The notes: generated by a model not told the origin, from the sequence alone. 29,902 bases of DNA from Solirubrobacterales bacterium (GCA_030835185.1 JAUQWL010000237.1:1-29902), one strand, 5' to 3'; positions 14,421-22,781 are shown, counted from the stretch's first letter. Numbers and translations: made by a program.

Positions 14421-15638
14421 ATGGCACAAGAGGATCTGGATCCACGCAACGCGCTTGCACGTCTGCTGGCTCAAAGTGGTCCCGGCATGGGCCGGCGGCA
14501 GTTCCTGAAGAACGCCGCTATGGCTGGTTTCGGCGTGACCGCCGCCGGTACTCTGCTTGCCGCCTGCAGCACCGACACAAGCGGGGGTGGCTCCGGCGGC
14601 GGTACGGAGGACACATCTTCGAACAGTCTGGTCTGGGCCAACTGGCCGCTTTCTGTCGACACCGACAGCAACGGCAAGATTCCCAGCCTGGCCCAGTTCA
14701 AGAAGCAGACCGGCATTTCGGTCAAGTACTCGGCCGAGATCAACAGTAACGACGAGTGGTTCGCCAAGATCCAGCCGCTGATGAACAGCGATCAGGGGAT
14801 CCCGGCCAGCCTGATCAGTCCGACCGACTGGATGGGTGGCCGCATGATCGATCTCGGCTGGGTCCAGCCGCTCGATTTCGACAGGATTCCGAATTCCAAG
14901 AATCTGCTTCCCGCGTTCGAGTCGCCGCCTTTCGACGCGGACCGTGAGTACTCGCTCGCGTGGCAGGGCTGGATAGCAGGGATCGCCGTCAACACCGAGG
15001 TCACCGGGCGCGACATCACTTCGGTTGAGGAGTTGCTGACTGCGCCTGACCTCAAGGGCAGGGTATCGCTGCTCAGCGAGATGCGCGAGACGACCGGCCT
15101 GCTGATGCTGAGCAACGGGGCCGACCCCTCCGACTTCACCGACGAGGAGTTCAACGCGGCGCTCGATGACATCACCGAGGCTCTGGATTCAGGTCAACTC
15201 CGCCGATTCACCGGCAACGATTACGCCCCCGACCTGGCTCAGGGAAACATCGCAGCCTGCTTTGCCTGGGCAGGTGACGTAGTCCAGCTCAACAATGACA
15301 ATCCGAAGATCAAGTTCTTCATCCCGGACACCGGTGCTGTGCTGCTGGAAGACGTCCTGATGATTCCGACCGGTGCCGACAACAAGGTTGGCGCCGAGGA
15401 GCTGATCAATTTCTATTACGATCCAGAGATCGCGGCTCAGGTTGCCTCTTACGTCAATGCGTTCTGCCCGGTGGAGGGGGCACAGGAGGCGATGAAGAAG
15501 CTCGATCCCAAGCTGGCCGACAACCAGCTGATCTTCCCCGACAAGACATCGATGGAACAGATGCACGGGTATATGCCCCTGGATACCGAACAGGCAGTCG
15601 ACTACCAGTCTGAGTTCGAGAAGACGATCGGCCTCTAG
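14421..15638 (+). CDS. potD: Polyamine-type ABC transporter substrate-binding lipoprotein (Tat-exported)
   Basis: A 405-residue binding protein of the PotD/PotF type. The export signal has a twin arginine at 25-26 (GRRQFLKNAAMAG) and a lipobox LLAAC, so after Tat export it should be lipidated at Cys49; a Ser/Gly/Thr-rich tether follows. The mature part starts LVWANWP (70-76), like the NW start of PotD. By-eye comparison with E. coli PotD (from memory) places E220, E223 and D311 at its amine-binding acidic positions and W283 at one ring-stacking Trp; a second stacking Trp appears to be Leu309. Spermidine/putrescine is the best guess, but a related amine is possible. GAGGAGG at 14405-14411 supports ATG 14421. 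It is first in the operon, unlike E. coli potABCD, where it is last. Confidence 0.88.
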   Translation: MAQEDLDPRNALARLLAQSGPGMGRRQFLKNAAMAGFGVTAAGTLLAACSTDTSGGGSGGGTEDTSSNSLVWANWPLSVDTDSNGKIPSLAQFKKQTGISVKYSAEINSNDEWFAKIQPLMNSDQGIPASLISPTDWMGGRMIDLGWVQPLDFDRIPNSKNLLPAFESPPFDADREYSLAWQGWIAGIAVNTEVTGRDITSVEELLTAPDLKGRVSLLSEMRETTGLLMLSNGADPSDFTDEEFNAALDDITEALDSGQLRRFTGNDYAPDLAQGNIAACFAWAGDVVQLNNDNPKIKFFIPDTGAVLLEDVLMIPTGADNKVGAEELINFYYDPEIAAQVASYVNAFCPVEGAQEAMKKLDPKLADNQLIFPDKTSMEQMHGYMPLDTEQAVDYQSEFEKTIGL

Positions 15639-15651
15639 CGAGGATACTCGC

Positions 15652-16800
15652 GTGTCCGGAACACTTGAACTGATCGGCCTGACCAAGCGGTTTGGCCAGA
15701 ACGTAGTCGTCGATGACCTCAGTCTGGAGATCCCTCAAGGCCATTTTTTCGCGCTGTTGGGGGCCTCCGGCTGCGGTAAGACCACGACGTTGCGGATGCT
15801 GGCCGGGCTTGAGCGGCCGAATTCCGGTCGGATCCTGCTGGATGGCGATGACATCACCGAGAAGCGCCCGTTCAAGCGGCCGCTGAACACCGTTTTTCAG
15901 AGCTATGCGCTCTTCCCACATCTTACGGTGGAAGAGAACGTCGCTTTCGGTCTCAAGGAACGGCGGCAGAAGCAGATCAAGGAAAAGGTCGCAGAGATGC
16001 TGGAGCTGGTTGAGCTGAAGGAGTTCGGTTCTCGCAAACCGAACCAGCTCTCCGGTGGACAGCAGCAGCGCATCGCCCTGGCCCGGGCACTGGTCAACCG
16101 GCCACAGGTGCTCTTGCTGGACGAACCGCTCGGTGCACTCGACCTCAAGCTGAGGCACCAGATGCAGATCGAGCTGAAGGGGATCCAGGCCGAGCTCGAT
16201 CTCACCTTCGTGCACGTCACGCACGACCAGGAGGAAGCCATGACCATGGCCGACCAGATTGCGGTCATGAACGAAGGCAGGATCGTTCAACTGGGTACAC
16301 CGATCGAGCTATACGAGAACCCGGAGACAGTTTTCGTCGCGAACTTCCTCGGGGTTTCGAACCTGCTGCCCGGCCGGGTGGTCGGGCGGCGGGATGTAGT
16401 CGTCGAAGTCGATGTGGACGGACAGCGGATCAAGGCCCCGGCTGATCGCAATCGCGCTCAAGGTGAGCTCGCACACATAGGCGTGAGGCCGGAGAAGCTC
16501 CATGTGGCGCTTCCTGACTTCGACGTACCGGACGGTCACAATGCGATAGAGGGGGTAATCGTCAGCGACGCCTTCACCGGGGTTGGAACCCAGTTTCAGA
16601 TCCGGCTCAAGTCGGGTCAGGAAGTGTCGGCTTTCGTCCAGAACCGGTCGACCGGCGACAGACAGGCTGTCGGTGACAGGATCCAGCTCCACTGGGACAT
16701 AGAGCACACTTTCTGCCTCGAGGGTCGCGAGGATCCTGCCGCCGGTGACGAGGCCCGTCACGAGGCGGGCATACCGGCGGTTTCCGGAGCGGGTGCGTGA
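15652..16800 (+). CDS. potA: Polyamine-type ABC transporter ATP-binding protein
   Basis: A 382-residue ATPase that powers the importer from the cytoplasmic side. Nucleotide-binding motifs: Walker A GASGCGKTT (37-45; Ala replaces the commoner Pro), Q-loop Q83, signature LSGGQQQR (133-140), Walker B VLLLDE (153-158), D-loop GALD and switch His191 in VTHDQEEAM. The C-terminal part (about 235-360) is the regulatory TOBE-type domain, with HIGVRPEKLHV as in PotA/MalK relatives. A last 25-residue tail is Ala/Gly-rich. The start is GTG 15652, after GAGGAT (15641-15646), 13 bases past the end of the binding-protein gene. Its end overlaps the next permease start by 4 bases (GTGA), so stoichiometric translation is likely. 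Confidence 0.93.
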   Translation: MSGTLELIGLTKRFGQNVVVDDLSLEIPQGHFFALLGASGCGKTTTLRMLAGLERPNSGRILLDGDDITEKRPFKRPLNTVFQSYALFPHLTVEENVAFGLKERRQKQIKEKVAEMLELVELKEFGSRKPNQLSGGQQQRIALARALVNRPQVLLLDEPLGALDLKLRHQMQIELKGIQAELDLTFVHVTHDQEEAMTMADQIAVMNEGRIVQLGTPIELYENPETVFVANFLGVSNLLPGRVVGRRDVVVEVDVDGQRIKAPADRNRAQGELAHIGVRPEKLHVALPDFDVPDGHNAIEGVIVSDAFTGVGTQFQIRLKSGQEVSAFVQNRSTGDRQAVGDRIQLHWDIEHTFCLEGREDPAAGDEARHEAGIPAVSGAGA

Positions 16801-17675
16801 CCACGGCACCGGTCGCGAACGGCGACACCAGGCGCCGGAGGCTGCCCAGCATCGCCTATCTGCTGCTGCTTCCCGGTATGGCCTGGCTGGGGTTCTTTTT
16901 CATCATCCCTCTGGTTACGCTGGTCCAGATGTCGCTCCAGAGCGGCAGCTTCGTGGAGGGATACACCTTCACCGCTGAGTTCTCAAACTTTCCCGAGGCG
17001 ATCGGCGACTACAGCGCCTGGTTCATACGATCCTTCATGTACTCGGGTATCGCCACGGTGCTTGCCTTGATCATCGGTTACCCGCTGGCCTATACGATCG
17101 CCTTCCGGGCCGGCCGCTTCAAGTATCTGCTCGTGACGCTCGTCGTGGCACCGTTTTTCGCAAGTTTTCTGGTTCGCACGATCGCCTGGACATCGATCCT
17201 CTCCGATACCGGAATCGTGGTCAGCGTCCTCCGCTCCGTCGGAATCCTCGGGGCGCAGGACCATCTTCTGGCTACTCCGCTGGCGGTCATCTGTGGTCTC
17301 ACCTACAACTTCCTGCCGTTCATGATCCTGCCGATCTTCCTCAGCCTCGACCGGCTGGACATCAGCATGGTCGATGCCGCAGAAGACCTCTATGCCTCGG
17401 CCTTTTCGGCCTTTCGCAAAGTGACTTTTCCTCTCTCGCTTCCCGGCGTGGTCGCAGGAACGCTACTCACCTTCATTCCGGCGGCAGGTGATTTCATCAA
17501 CGCACAGCTCCTCGGCAACTCTTCGAGCCTGATGGTCGGCAACGTCATCGACAGCCAGTTTCTCAGGGTGCTCGATTATCCGACCGCGGCAGCCCTCTCG
17601 GTGACCCTCATGATCCTGATCATCGTCCCGGTCTCGATCTACGTTCGCAAGACCAGTAGCGGCGAGCTGGTATGA
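16797..17675 (+). CDS. potB: Polyamine-type ABC transporter permease (PotB-like)
   Basis: A 292-residue inner-membrane permease with a short basic N-terminus (TRRRRLPS) and about six hydrophobic segments (near 19-45, 76-104, 108-128, 160-185, 213-235 and 258-283). The cytoplasmic EAA loop that docks on the ATPase is DAAEDLYASAFSAFRKVTFP (193-212) followed by LSLPGV. The order ATPase-permease-permease and the spacing suit a PotB role, that is, the longer of the two permeases. It starts at GTG 16797 in GTGA overlap with the ATPase gene and ends in ATGA overlap with the second permease. Both overlaps indicate one polycistronic message. Substrate specificity follows the binding protein. Confidence 0.9.
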   Translation: MTTAPVANGDTRRRRLPSIAYLLLLPGMAWLGFFFIIPLVTLVQMSLQSGSFVEGYTFTAEFSNFPEAIGDYSAWFIRSFMYSGIATVLALIIGYPLAYTIAFRAGRFKYLLVTLVVAPFFASFLVRTIAWTSILSDTGIVVSVLRSVGILGAQDHLLATPLAVICGLTYNFLPFMILPIFLSLDRLDISMVDAAEDLYASAFSAFRKVTFPLSLPGVVAGTLLTFIPAAGDFINAQLLGNSSSLMVGNVIDSQFLRVLDYPTAAALSVTLMILIIVPVSIYVRKTSSGELV

Positions 17676-18490
17676 GGTCGCTGAGCCGGGTACAAGCCTA
17701 TATCGGACGCCATCTGGTGGTCGTTGCCGGGGCGCTCACCCTTGGCTTCATGATGCTGCCGATCACGGTCGTAATCGCGTTCTCGTTCAATGACCCCTCC
17801 GGCCGCTACAACTTCACCTGGTCGCAGTTCACCACCGATAACTGGACCAACGTATGCGGAGTGGCAGGCATGTGCGACGGAGTCATGCTGAGCCTCAAGA
17901 TCGCACTTCTTTCGACGTTGGTCGCGACCATTCTCGGGACCCTTATGGCATTCGCGCTGGTCCGTTACCAGTTCAAGGCCAAGTCGACATCTAACGTTCT
18001 GGTGCTGTTGCCGATGACCATGCCGGAAGTGGTCCTCGGGGCCTCGCTGCTGACGCTGTTTGTCAATCTCAAGATGCAGCTCGGATTCACGACCATCCTG
18101 CTCGCCCACATCATGTTCTGTCTGAGCTTCGTCGTGGTAACGGTCCGGGCCCGGTTGGCAGGCCTCGACAGCCGGCTGGAGGAAGCCGCCGCAGACCTCT
18201 ACGCAACGAAATGGAGAACGTTCCGACGCGTCACCTTACCGCTGGTGATGCCCGGTATTGCTGCGGCCGCGTTGCTCTCCTTCGCCCTTTCCTTCGACGA
18301 CTTCATCATCACCAACTTCAATTCGGGCAGTGACGTAACGTTTCCCGTGTTCGTCTGGGGCGCCGCCAAGCGCGGCGTGCCGCCACAGGTGAACGTGATC
18401 GCGACGATCATGTTCCTGGTCGCGATCAGTTCGGTCGCCGTCGGGCAGTACATCGCCTACCAGCGTCGCCGCAGCGCCGCGGCCCGGTGA
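17672..18490 (+). CDS. potC: Polyamine-type ABC transporter permease (PotC-like)
   Basis: A 272-residue permease, partner of the preceding one. About six membrane helices are visible, the first at 15-38 (VVVAGALTLGFMMLPITVVIAF). The extracellular segment FSFNDPSGRYNFTWSQFTTDNW is typical of PotC, as is LPMTMPEVVLGASLL (113-127). The EAA loop, LEEAAADLYATKWRTFRRVTLP (169-190), then LVMPGI, contacts the ATPase. SFDDFIITNF near 207-216 also matches the family. Two extra Cys (62 and 68) in the first periplasmic loop might pair. The ATG 17672 overlaps the previous stop (ATGA). It is the last gene of the operon; a hairpin follows directly. Confidence 0.91.
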   Translation: MRSLSRVQAYIGRHLVVVAGALTLGFMMLPITVVIAFSFNDPSGRYNFTWSQFTTDNWTNVCGVAGMCDGVMLSLKIALLSTLVATILGTLMAFALVRYQFKAKSTSNVLVLLPMTMPEVVLGASLLTLFVNLKMQLGFTTILLAHIMFCLSFVVVTVRARLAGLDSRLEEAAADLYATKWRTFRRVTLPLVMPGIAAAALLSFALSFDDFIITNFNSGSDVTFPVFVWGAAKRGVPPQVNVIATIMFLVAISSVAVGQYIAYQRRRSAAAR

Positions 18491-18518
18491 GGATCCGGGC
18501 CGGCTGTCCCGGGGATCC
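18491..18518. terminator. Candidate bidirectional terminator after the transporter operon
   Basis: GGATCCGGG (18491-18499) can pair with CCC-GG-GGATCC (18508-18518), a nine-pair stem with a two-base bulge, in the 38-base gap between convergent genes. The position fits termination of both transcripts, but no T run follows on the plus strand. Confidence 0.4.
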
Positions 18519-18528
18519 GTAGCCGGAC

Positions 18529-20412
18529 TCAGTTGCGGTCGGCGAGGACCGCTTCGGCGGCCTGCTGCGCTGCATCGATCTGGCCGGCGACCAGATCCAG
18601 GCCGTTGTCCCAGAAGGAGGGGTCGGCGAGGTCGACCCCGACCATCGCACCAAGCTCTTCCGGTGAGCGGGAACCCCCCGCGGCGAGCATTTCGAGGTAG
18701 CCCGGCACGATCTCGTCGCCCCGCTCTTCGTAGAGGCGGTAGACCGACAGCGCCAGGAGCTGGCCGTAGGAATATGCGTAGACGTAACCGGGCGAGCCGA
18801 TGAAGTGGGGCACGTATGACCACCAGGATCTGTAGCCGTCCGTGATCTCGACTGAATCTCCGAGTAGTTCGGACTGGGTTTCGAACCAGAGTTCTCCGAA
18901 GCGTTCGACCGACAGCTCACCTTCGCTGCGGCGGGCAGTGTGCACCCGGTCCTCGAACTGATTCATCGCGATCTGGCGGAATACGGTCGCGATCTGTCCT
19001 TCGACCGCTTCCGAGAGCAGGCCGAGCCGGCCGGCCGGGTCCTGTTCGGCGTCGAGCAGCCGGCCGAAGACCAGCTCTTCGGCGAAGACCGAAGCCGTCT
19101 CGGCGACGGTGAGCGGTGTGTCCTGATGGAAGATGCCCCGCCCGGCGGCCAGTGACTGGTGAAGGCCATGGCCGAGCTCATGGGCCAGGGTCAGCACGTC
19201 ACGGCGACGGTCGGTGTAGTTGAGCATCACGTAGGGGTGCACCGACGGAACGGTCGAGGCGCTGAAGGCGCCACCGCGTTTGTCAGGGGCCGGTGGCGCG
19301 TCGATCCAGCGCTCGTCGAAGAAACGGCCGACGACCTCGCCCGCCCGCGGGGAGAGCGAGTCGAAGGAGCTCTGCACGATTTCGCGGCCCTCTTCCCACT
19401 CGATCTTGCGATCGTCGGTCGCGATCGCTGCCATGCGGTCGTAGTCGGCCAGCCGCTCGATGCCGAGCAGTTTCGCTTTGGTCCGGTACCAGGACCGGGC
19501 CAGCCCGTAGCGGCCCTTGACCGCTTCGACCAGCGCCTGGACCGACTCGTCGGAGGCTTCATTGGAGAGGTTTCTCGTGGCCAGCCAGTGCGGATAGCTG
19601 CGCAGCCGGTCCTTGATCGACTTCTCCTGGAGCAGCGTGTTGAAGACATAGGCGCGGGTCCGGATGCCCGGTTGGAGCGCCTCGGTGACCGCTTCGGCCG
19701 TTGTCCGCCGCACCTCACGGTCGGGGTCGGCGAGCCGCGAGAGCGCAATGTCGAGCGAGACCGGTTCGCCGGAGTTGCCGTCGGAACCGGAGCCAGGGCC
19801 TGTGTCGGCATCGGAGGCGGTGTCACTGTCGGTGCCGGTTTCGGAGGCGGCGGGTGGCAGGTCGACCCGGATCGCCGAAGTCAGCTCGTCGAACAGCCGG
19901 CTCCAGGCACCGGCTCCGGTAACCGACAGCTCGGTGACGATGCGCTCCTCCGGCTCGCTCAGCAGGTGGTCGCGGTAGCGCCGCTCGTTTCGCAGGTGGT
20001 GCTCGCAGAACTCGAGGCCGTCGCCGGAGAGCATCTTTTCAGCCTGCTCATCGTCGAGTGCGGCCCACTCGAGTTCGAAGAAGATCAGTCGCGTCTGGAT
20101 TGCAGTCGCCTTCTCGGACCCCATCTGGAGCAGCGCTCCGTTCTCCGGGTCGGCGGTGTCGGCGGCGAAGCGAAGGTGGGCGTAGTTGAGCGCCCGCCCG
20201 GCCAGGTCGGAGATCTCCGCGAGCTTCTCCATCGCCTGCTTCAGCCCGGCGGGGTCGAGTCCGGCGACCTTGCCTTCGTACGCGGCCGCGAAAGCCTCGG
20301 CTTCGCGGTCTGCCTTCTCGAGCAGCGACGTGACCGCGAGCTTCGGGTCATCGGCCGACTGTCCGGCCAGCAGGTCGTCGAGATTCCAGGTGACCTGCTC
20401 CAGCGGGCTCAC
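18529..20412 (-). CDS. pepF: M3-family oligoendopeptidase (PepF-like)
   Basis: A 627-residue zinc metallopeptidase of the thimet oligopeptidase/PepF family, expected to cut short peptides in the cytoplasm. The zinc site is LAHELGHGLH with H411, E412 and H415; the third ligand should be the Glu in TVAETASVFAEEL just downstream. The C-terminal YVYAYSYGQLLALSVY and GGSRSPEELGAMVGVD segments are typical of this family. The frame is open to 20526, but that extension is Arg/Pro-rich and unlike the family, whereas GTG 20412 gives SPLEQVTWNLDDLL, the usual N-terminus, and makes a GTGA overlap with the gene before it. Residues about 185-219 are a Ser/Asp/Thr/Gly-rich insert not expected in the family. 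Confidence 0.92.
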   Translation of the reverse strand: MSPLEQVTWNLDDLLAGQSADDPKLAVTSLLEKADREAEAFAAAYEGKVAGLDPAGLKQAMEKLAEISDLAGRALNYAHLRFAADTADPENGALLQMGSEKATAIQTRLIFFELEWAALDDEQAEKMLSGDGLEFCEHHLRNERRYRDHLLSEPEERIVTELSVTGAGAWSRLFDELTSAIRVDLPPAASETGTDSDTASDADTGPGSGSDGNSGEPVSLDIALSRLADPDREVRRTTAEAVTEALQPGIRTRAYVFNTLLQEKSIKDRLRSYPHWLATRNLSNEASDESVQALVEAVKGRYGLARSWYRTKAKLLGIERLADYDRMAAIATDDRKIEWEEGREIVQSSFDSLSPRAGEVVGRFFDERWIDAPPAPDKRGGAFSASTVPSVHPYVMLNYTDRRRDVLTLAHELGHGLHQSLAAGRGIFHQDTPLTVAETASVFAEELVFGRLLDAEQDPAGRLGLLSEAVEGQIATVFRQIAMNQFEDRVHTARRSEGELSVERFGELWFETQSELLGDSVEITDGYRSWWSYVPHFIGSPGYVYAYSYGQLLALSVYRLYEERGDEIVPGYLEMLAAGGSRSPEELGAMVGVDLADPSFWDNGLDLVAGQIDAAQQAAEAVLADRN

Positions 20413-20726
20413 GCGGCCGTGTCGTCGCCTTCGCGCAACCGGCGGCGGATGATCCAGTCGCCGATCAGCGAGCCGGGGGGCCCGAGTGTGACCACTACGA
20501 AGATCGGGAACCACCAACCCCACCACTTCTGGATCGAGCCCCAGGCACAGAGGCCGATCAGGACCATGAACAGGAAGCCGTGGACCGGTCCGAGTACCGT
20601 CACCAGTCCGCGCTCGTCGGCTACCCAGCGCGAGGCCCAGACCAGCGGGATGAGCAGTAGAACATCGACCAGGGCGACCACGGCAATGATGTTGAGGAAG
20701 CGCATTTTCTGCGCGGAGGGGTTCAT
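20409..20726 (-). CDS. Small integral membrane protein, DUF3817-like
   Basis: A protein of about 105 residues with three likely membrane helices: FLNIIAVVALVDVLLLIPLVWA, VHGFLFMVLIGLCAWGS and WWFPIFVVVTLGPPGSLI. The GPVHGFLFM segment and overall length match the actinobacterial DUF3817 family (assigned from memory), whose function is unknown. ATG 20726 is chosen; an in-frame TTG at 20735 would add three residues. It is translationally coupled (GTGA) to the oligopeptidase downstream and follows the next membrane protein gene by about 40 bases, so the three form one minus-strand unit. Confidence 0.75.
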   Translation of the reverse strand: MNPSAQKMRFLNIIAVVALVDVLLLIPLVWASRWVADERGLVTVLGPVHGFLFMVLIGLCAWGSIQKWWGWWFPIFVVVTLGPPGSLIGDWIIRRRLREGDDTAA

Positions 20727-20765
20727 CGGGCTCAAGCTATCAGGGCTCCGTAGCCGTTCGGCGGC

Positions 20766-21131
20766 CTATGGCAGGGCGAGGCCGTACCAGACGACGCCGA
20801 GCGTGAGCAGGAAAGTCAGGCCCATCAGCCAGTGGGCCTTCGGGTACTTCAGGTGGGCGCCGAGCGAGATTAAGGTCAGCACCAGCAGCGTCAACTTGAT
20901 CTGCATGTTGGTGAAGCCGTAAAGGTTCCAGTGGGAGGCCATCAGCATGCCGGTCAGGATCGAGACGCTGAGCGAGATCAGCGAGCCCCAGCCGAAGTTG
21001 CGCGCGATCGCCTTCATCCGGGCCGGGTCCGGATTGGTCCGTTCCACCGGCAGTACGTTCGCCGCGAGCACGATCTGCCCGCCGACGAAGAAGGCCATCG
21101 CGACTACGTGAATGAAGAGCAGAACGTCCAT
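20766..21131 (-). CDS. Four-helix membrane protein, CopD/DUF2269-like
   Basis: A 121-residue protein with four predicted membrane helices: LLFIHVVAMAFFVGGQIVLA, LISLSVSILTGMLMA, IKLTLLVLTLISLGAHL and LMGLTFLLTLGVVWYGL. It begins inside the first helix. His8 (LFIHVVAMAFFVGG) and the His in SLGAHLKY lie in helices, like the histidines of CopD-type and related haem- or copper-linked membrane proteins. That resemblance is by eye and the function is not known. The ATG 21131 has AGGAT about 7 bases upstream. It is the first gene of the minus-strand unit and is divergent from radA across only 66 bases, where both promoters must lie. Confidence 0.7.
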   Translation of the reverse strand: MDVLLFIHVVAMAFFVGGQIVLAANVLPVERTNPDPARMKAIARNFGWGSLISLSVSILTGMLMASHWNLYGFTNMQIKLTLLVLTLISLGAHLKYPKAHWLMGLTFLLTLGVVWYGLALP

Positions 21132-21197
21132 GGGCGGGATCCTAGCTGGAGCAGCGTGGGGAGAGACCCGTCCTCCGCGGCCCTTAGCCTGAGGCCG

Positions 21198-22595
21198 ATG
21201 GCGAAGATCCGTTCATCCCACGTCTGTCAGACCTGCGGTCACGTCGCGATGGCCTGGACCGGCAAGTGCCCTGGCTGCGGGGAGTGGAACACCCTCGTCG
21301 AGACGGTCCGGCGGCCGCCGGCCAAGTCCGCCGGAGGGCGCTCGGCCGGCGCCGGGGCCGCGACGACTGCGGCTGCCCGCCCGGTGAAGCTGCGCGAAGT
21401 GACTTCCGTCCAGGTCTCGCGGCTGGCCACCGGCATCGGCGAGCTCGACCGTGTTCTCGGTGGCGGCATCGTCCCCGGCTCGCTGATCCTGCTCGGAGGC
21501 TCACCCGGCATCGGCAAGAGCACGATCACCGGCATGGCGATGGCCAACCTCCAGGCGGGTGGCGCCGGCACTCTCTACGTGTCAGGTGAAGAATCGGCCT
21601 CACAGGTACGACTGAGGGCGGAGCGGCTGGGGCCGGAAGCCCTCGACGTCCGGGTGCTGGCAGAGAACTCGCTCGAAACCATCCTGGCTACGGTCGAGGC
21701 CGAAAGCCCCTCGGTCGTCGTGATCGACTCGATTCAGACCGTCCACAGCGCCGACCTGAGCGGCACCCCCGGCTCTGTCGGCCAGGTCCGCGAGGCAGCC
21801 AACCGGCTGGCCGAGGCCGCCAAGCGGCTCGACGTGGCGATGATCCTGGTCGGCCATGTGACCAAGGAGGGCAGCCTCGCCGGGCCTCGGGTGCTGGAGC
21901 ACCTGGTCGACTGCGTGCTGCAGTTCGACGGCGAGAAGGAGCGTACCTACCGCACGCTCAGGGCGGTGAAGAACCGCTTCGGGGCGACCAGTGAAGTGGG
22001 GGTGTTCGAGATGCGCTCCGGCGGTCTGACCGAGGTCACCGACCCTTCGGCCCGCTTCGTCGAGGAGGCCAGCGGAGCGACCGGATCGGTGGTGCTGGCC
22101 TCGATGGAAGGCACCCGGCCGGTGCTGGTCGAAGTCCAGGCGCTGGTCAACCCGTCCGAGCTCGAAATCCCCCGCCGCGTCGTCAACGGGATCGACCGCA
22201 ATCGCCTGAGCATGGTTCTGGCCGTGCTGGCCCGTCACGGCGGGGTCGGCCTCGGCACATCTGACGTATTCGTAAGCGTGGTCGGCGGGGTCCGGATCGA
22301 CGAGCCGGGGGGAGACCTCGCGGTGGCCCTGGCGGTCGTATCGGCCCAGCGTGGCCGGCCGGCAGCCGGTCGCAGCGGCAGACCGCTGGCCTGCTTCGGC
22401 GAACTGGGGCTGACCGGGGATCTGCGTTACGTGGGCCACGCCGACCGTCGCGTGGCGGAGGCGGTGAAGTTCGGCCTCGACCCGGTTGTCGGGCCGCCTT
22501 CTGGCGAGCGGCTGGCCGGATTGGCTCCCTGTTCCGACGTCAGGCAGGCGCTGAAAGCGGCTTTTGCGACAAGTCCGCAGGGCGCGGTGGCCTGA
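21198..22595 (+). CDS. radA: DNA repair protein RadA
   Basis: A 465-residue RecA-related ATPase that helps branch migration and processing of recombination intermediates. Domains in order: a four-cysteine zinc finger (C10, C13, C24, C27), an Ala/Gly-rich linker, the RecA-like core with Walker A GGSPGIGKST (100-109) and VVVIDSIQT as Walker B, the RadA hallmark KNRFG (258-262), and a C-terminal Lon-protease-like domain (VFVSVVGGVRIDEPGGDLAVALAVVSA) that lacks proteolytic function in the family. The frame is open upstream to 20931, but ATG 21198 places the zinc finger at the N-terminus as expected. Length is normal. disA follows after 177-186 bases; in B. subtilis the same pair is adjacent and RadA restrains DisA activity. 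Confidence 0.96.
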   Translation: MAKIRSSHVCQTCGHVAMAWTGKCPGCGEWNTLVETVRRPPAKSAGGRSAGAGAATTAAARPVKLREVTSVQVSRLATGIGELDRVLGGGIVPGSLILLGGSPGIGKSTITGMAMANLQAGGAGTLYVSGEESASQVRLRAERLGPEALDVRVLAENSLETILATVEAESPSVVVIDSIQTVHSADLSGTPGSVGQVREAANRLAEAAKRLDVAMILVGHVTKEGSLAGPRVLEHLVDCVLQFDGEKERTYRTLRAVKNRFGATSEVGVFEMRSGGLTEVTDPSARFVEEASGATGSVVLASMEGTRPVLVEVQALVNPSELEIPRRVVNGIDRNRLSMVLAVLARHGGVGLGTSDVFVSVVGGVRIDEPGGDLAVALAVVSAQRGRPAAGRSGRPLACFGELGLTGDLRYVGHADRRVAEAVKFGLDPVVGPPSGERLAGLAPCSDVRQALKAAFATSPQGAVA

Positions 22596-22625
22596 GCAGG
22601 GCGAAGGGTGGTTCCGGCGGACCTG

Positions 22626-22680
22626 GTGCCGGCGAAAGAGACGAATCCCGCCCCCGATTGGGGGAATTCACCGCCGGCGC
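22626..22680 (+). terminator. Nested hairpin after radA (possible terminator or RNA element)
   Basis: Outer stem GTGCCGGCG (22626-22634) pairs with CGCCGGCGC (22672-22680), nine pairs with one G-T wobble. Inside it, CCCCC-GATT-GGGGG (22651-22664) makes a compact five-pair hairpin. No T run follows. It begins 31 bases after the radA stop. It could protect or end the radA message. Confidence 0.4.
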
Positions 22681-22739
22681 AGCCGCGGCACTCGGGATAG
22701 AGCCGGCCGGAGGTTTCGCAAGGAACCGTGCTGGTCCCC

Positions 22740-22769
22740 GTCAGACCGCATTGGAATGCGGAATCTGGC
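22740..22769. promoter_or_regulatory. Long palindrome overlapping the disA promoter/start region
   Basis: The core is a perfect CCGCATT-GG-AATGCGG (22746-22761). CAGA (22742-22745) and TCTG (22764-22767) continue the symmetry across a two-base AA bulge, and one wobble and one G-C pair extend it further. It ends 4 bases before ATG 22773. It can act as a DNA operator or, if transcribed, as an RNA hairpin. Confidence 0.6.
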
Positions 22770-22774
22770 ATAAT
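22766..22774 (+). promoter_or_regulatory. Extended -10 element predicted to start disA transcription
   Basis: TGGCATAAT is an extended -10 (TGn followed by CATAAT, five of six consensus). Transcription would begin about seven bases later, at 22781-22782, exactly at the ATG at 22782, predicting a leaderless message. No -35 match is seen, which an extended -10 can tolerate. Confidence 0.45.
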
Positions 22775-22781
22775 GTTCGGG

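Noticed and set aside
20413..20526. N-terminal extension of the oligopeptidase to 20526
   Set aside because: The extra 38 residues are Arg/Pro-rich, lie within the upstream membrane-protein gene, and precede the natural PepF start at GTG 20412.
19159..20922. A 587-codon plus-strand frame opposite the M3 oligopeptidase
   Set aside because: The opposite strand encodes a full PepF-type enzyme with its zinc site; this frame has no recognisable domain and spans three genes' antisense.
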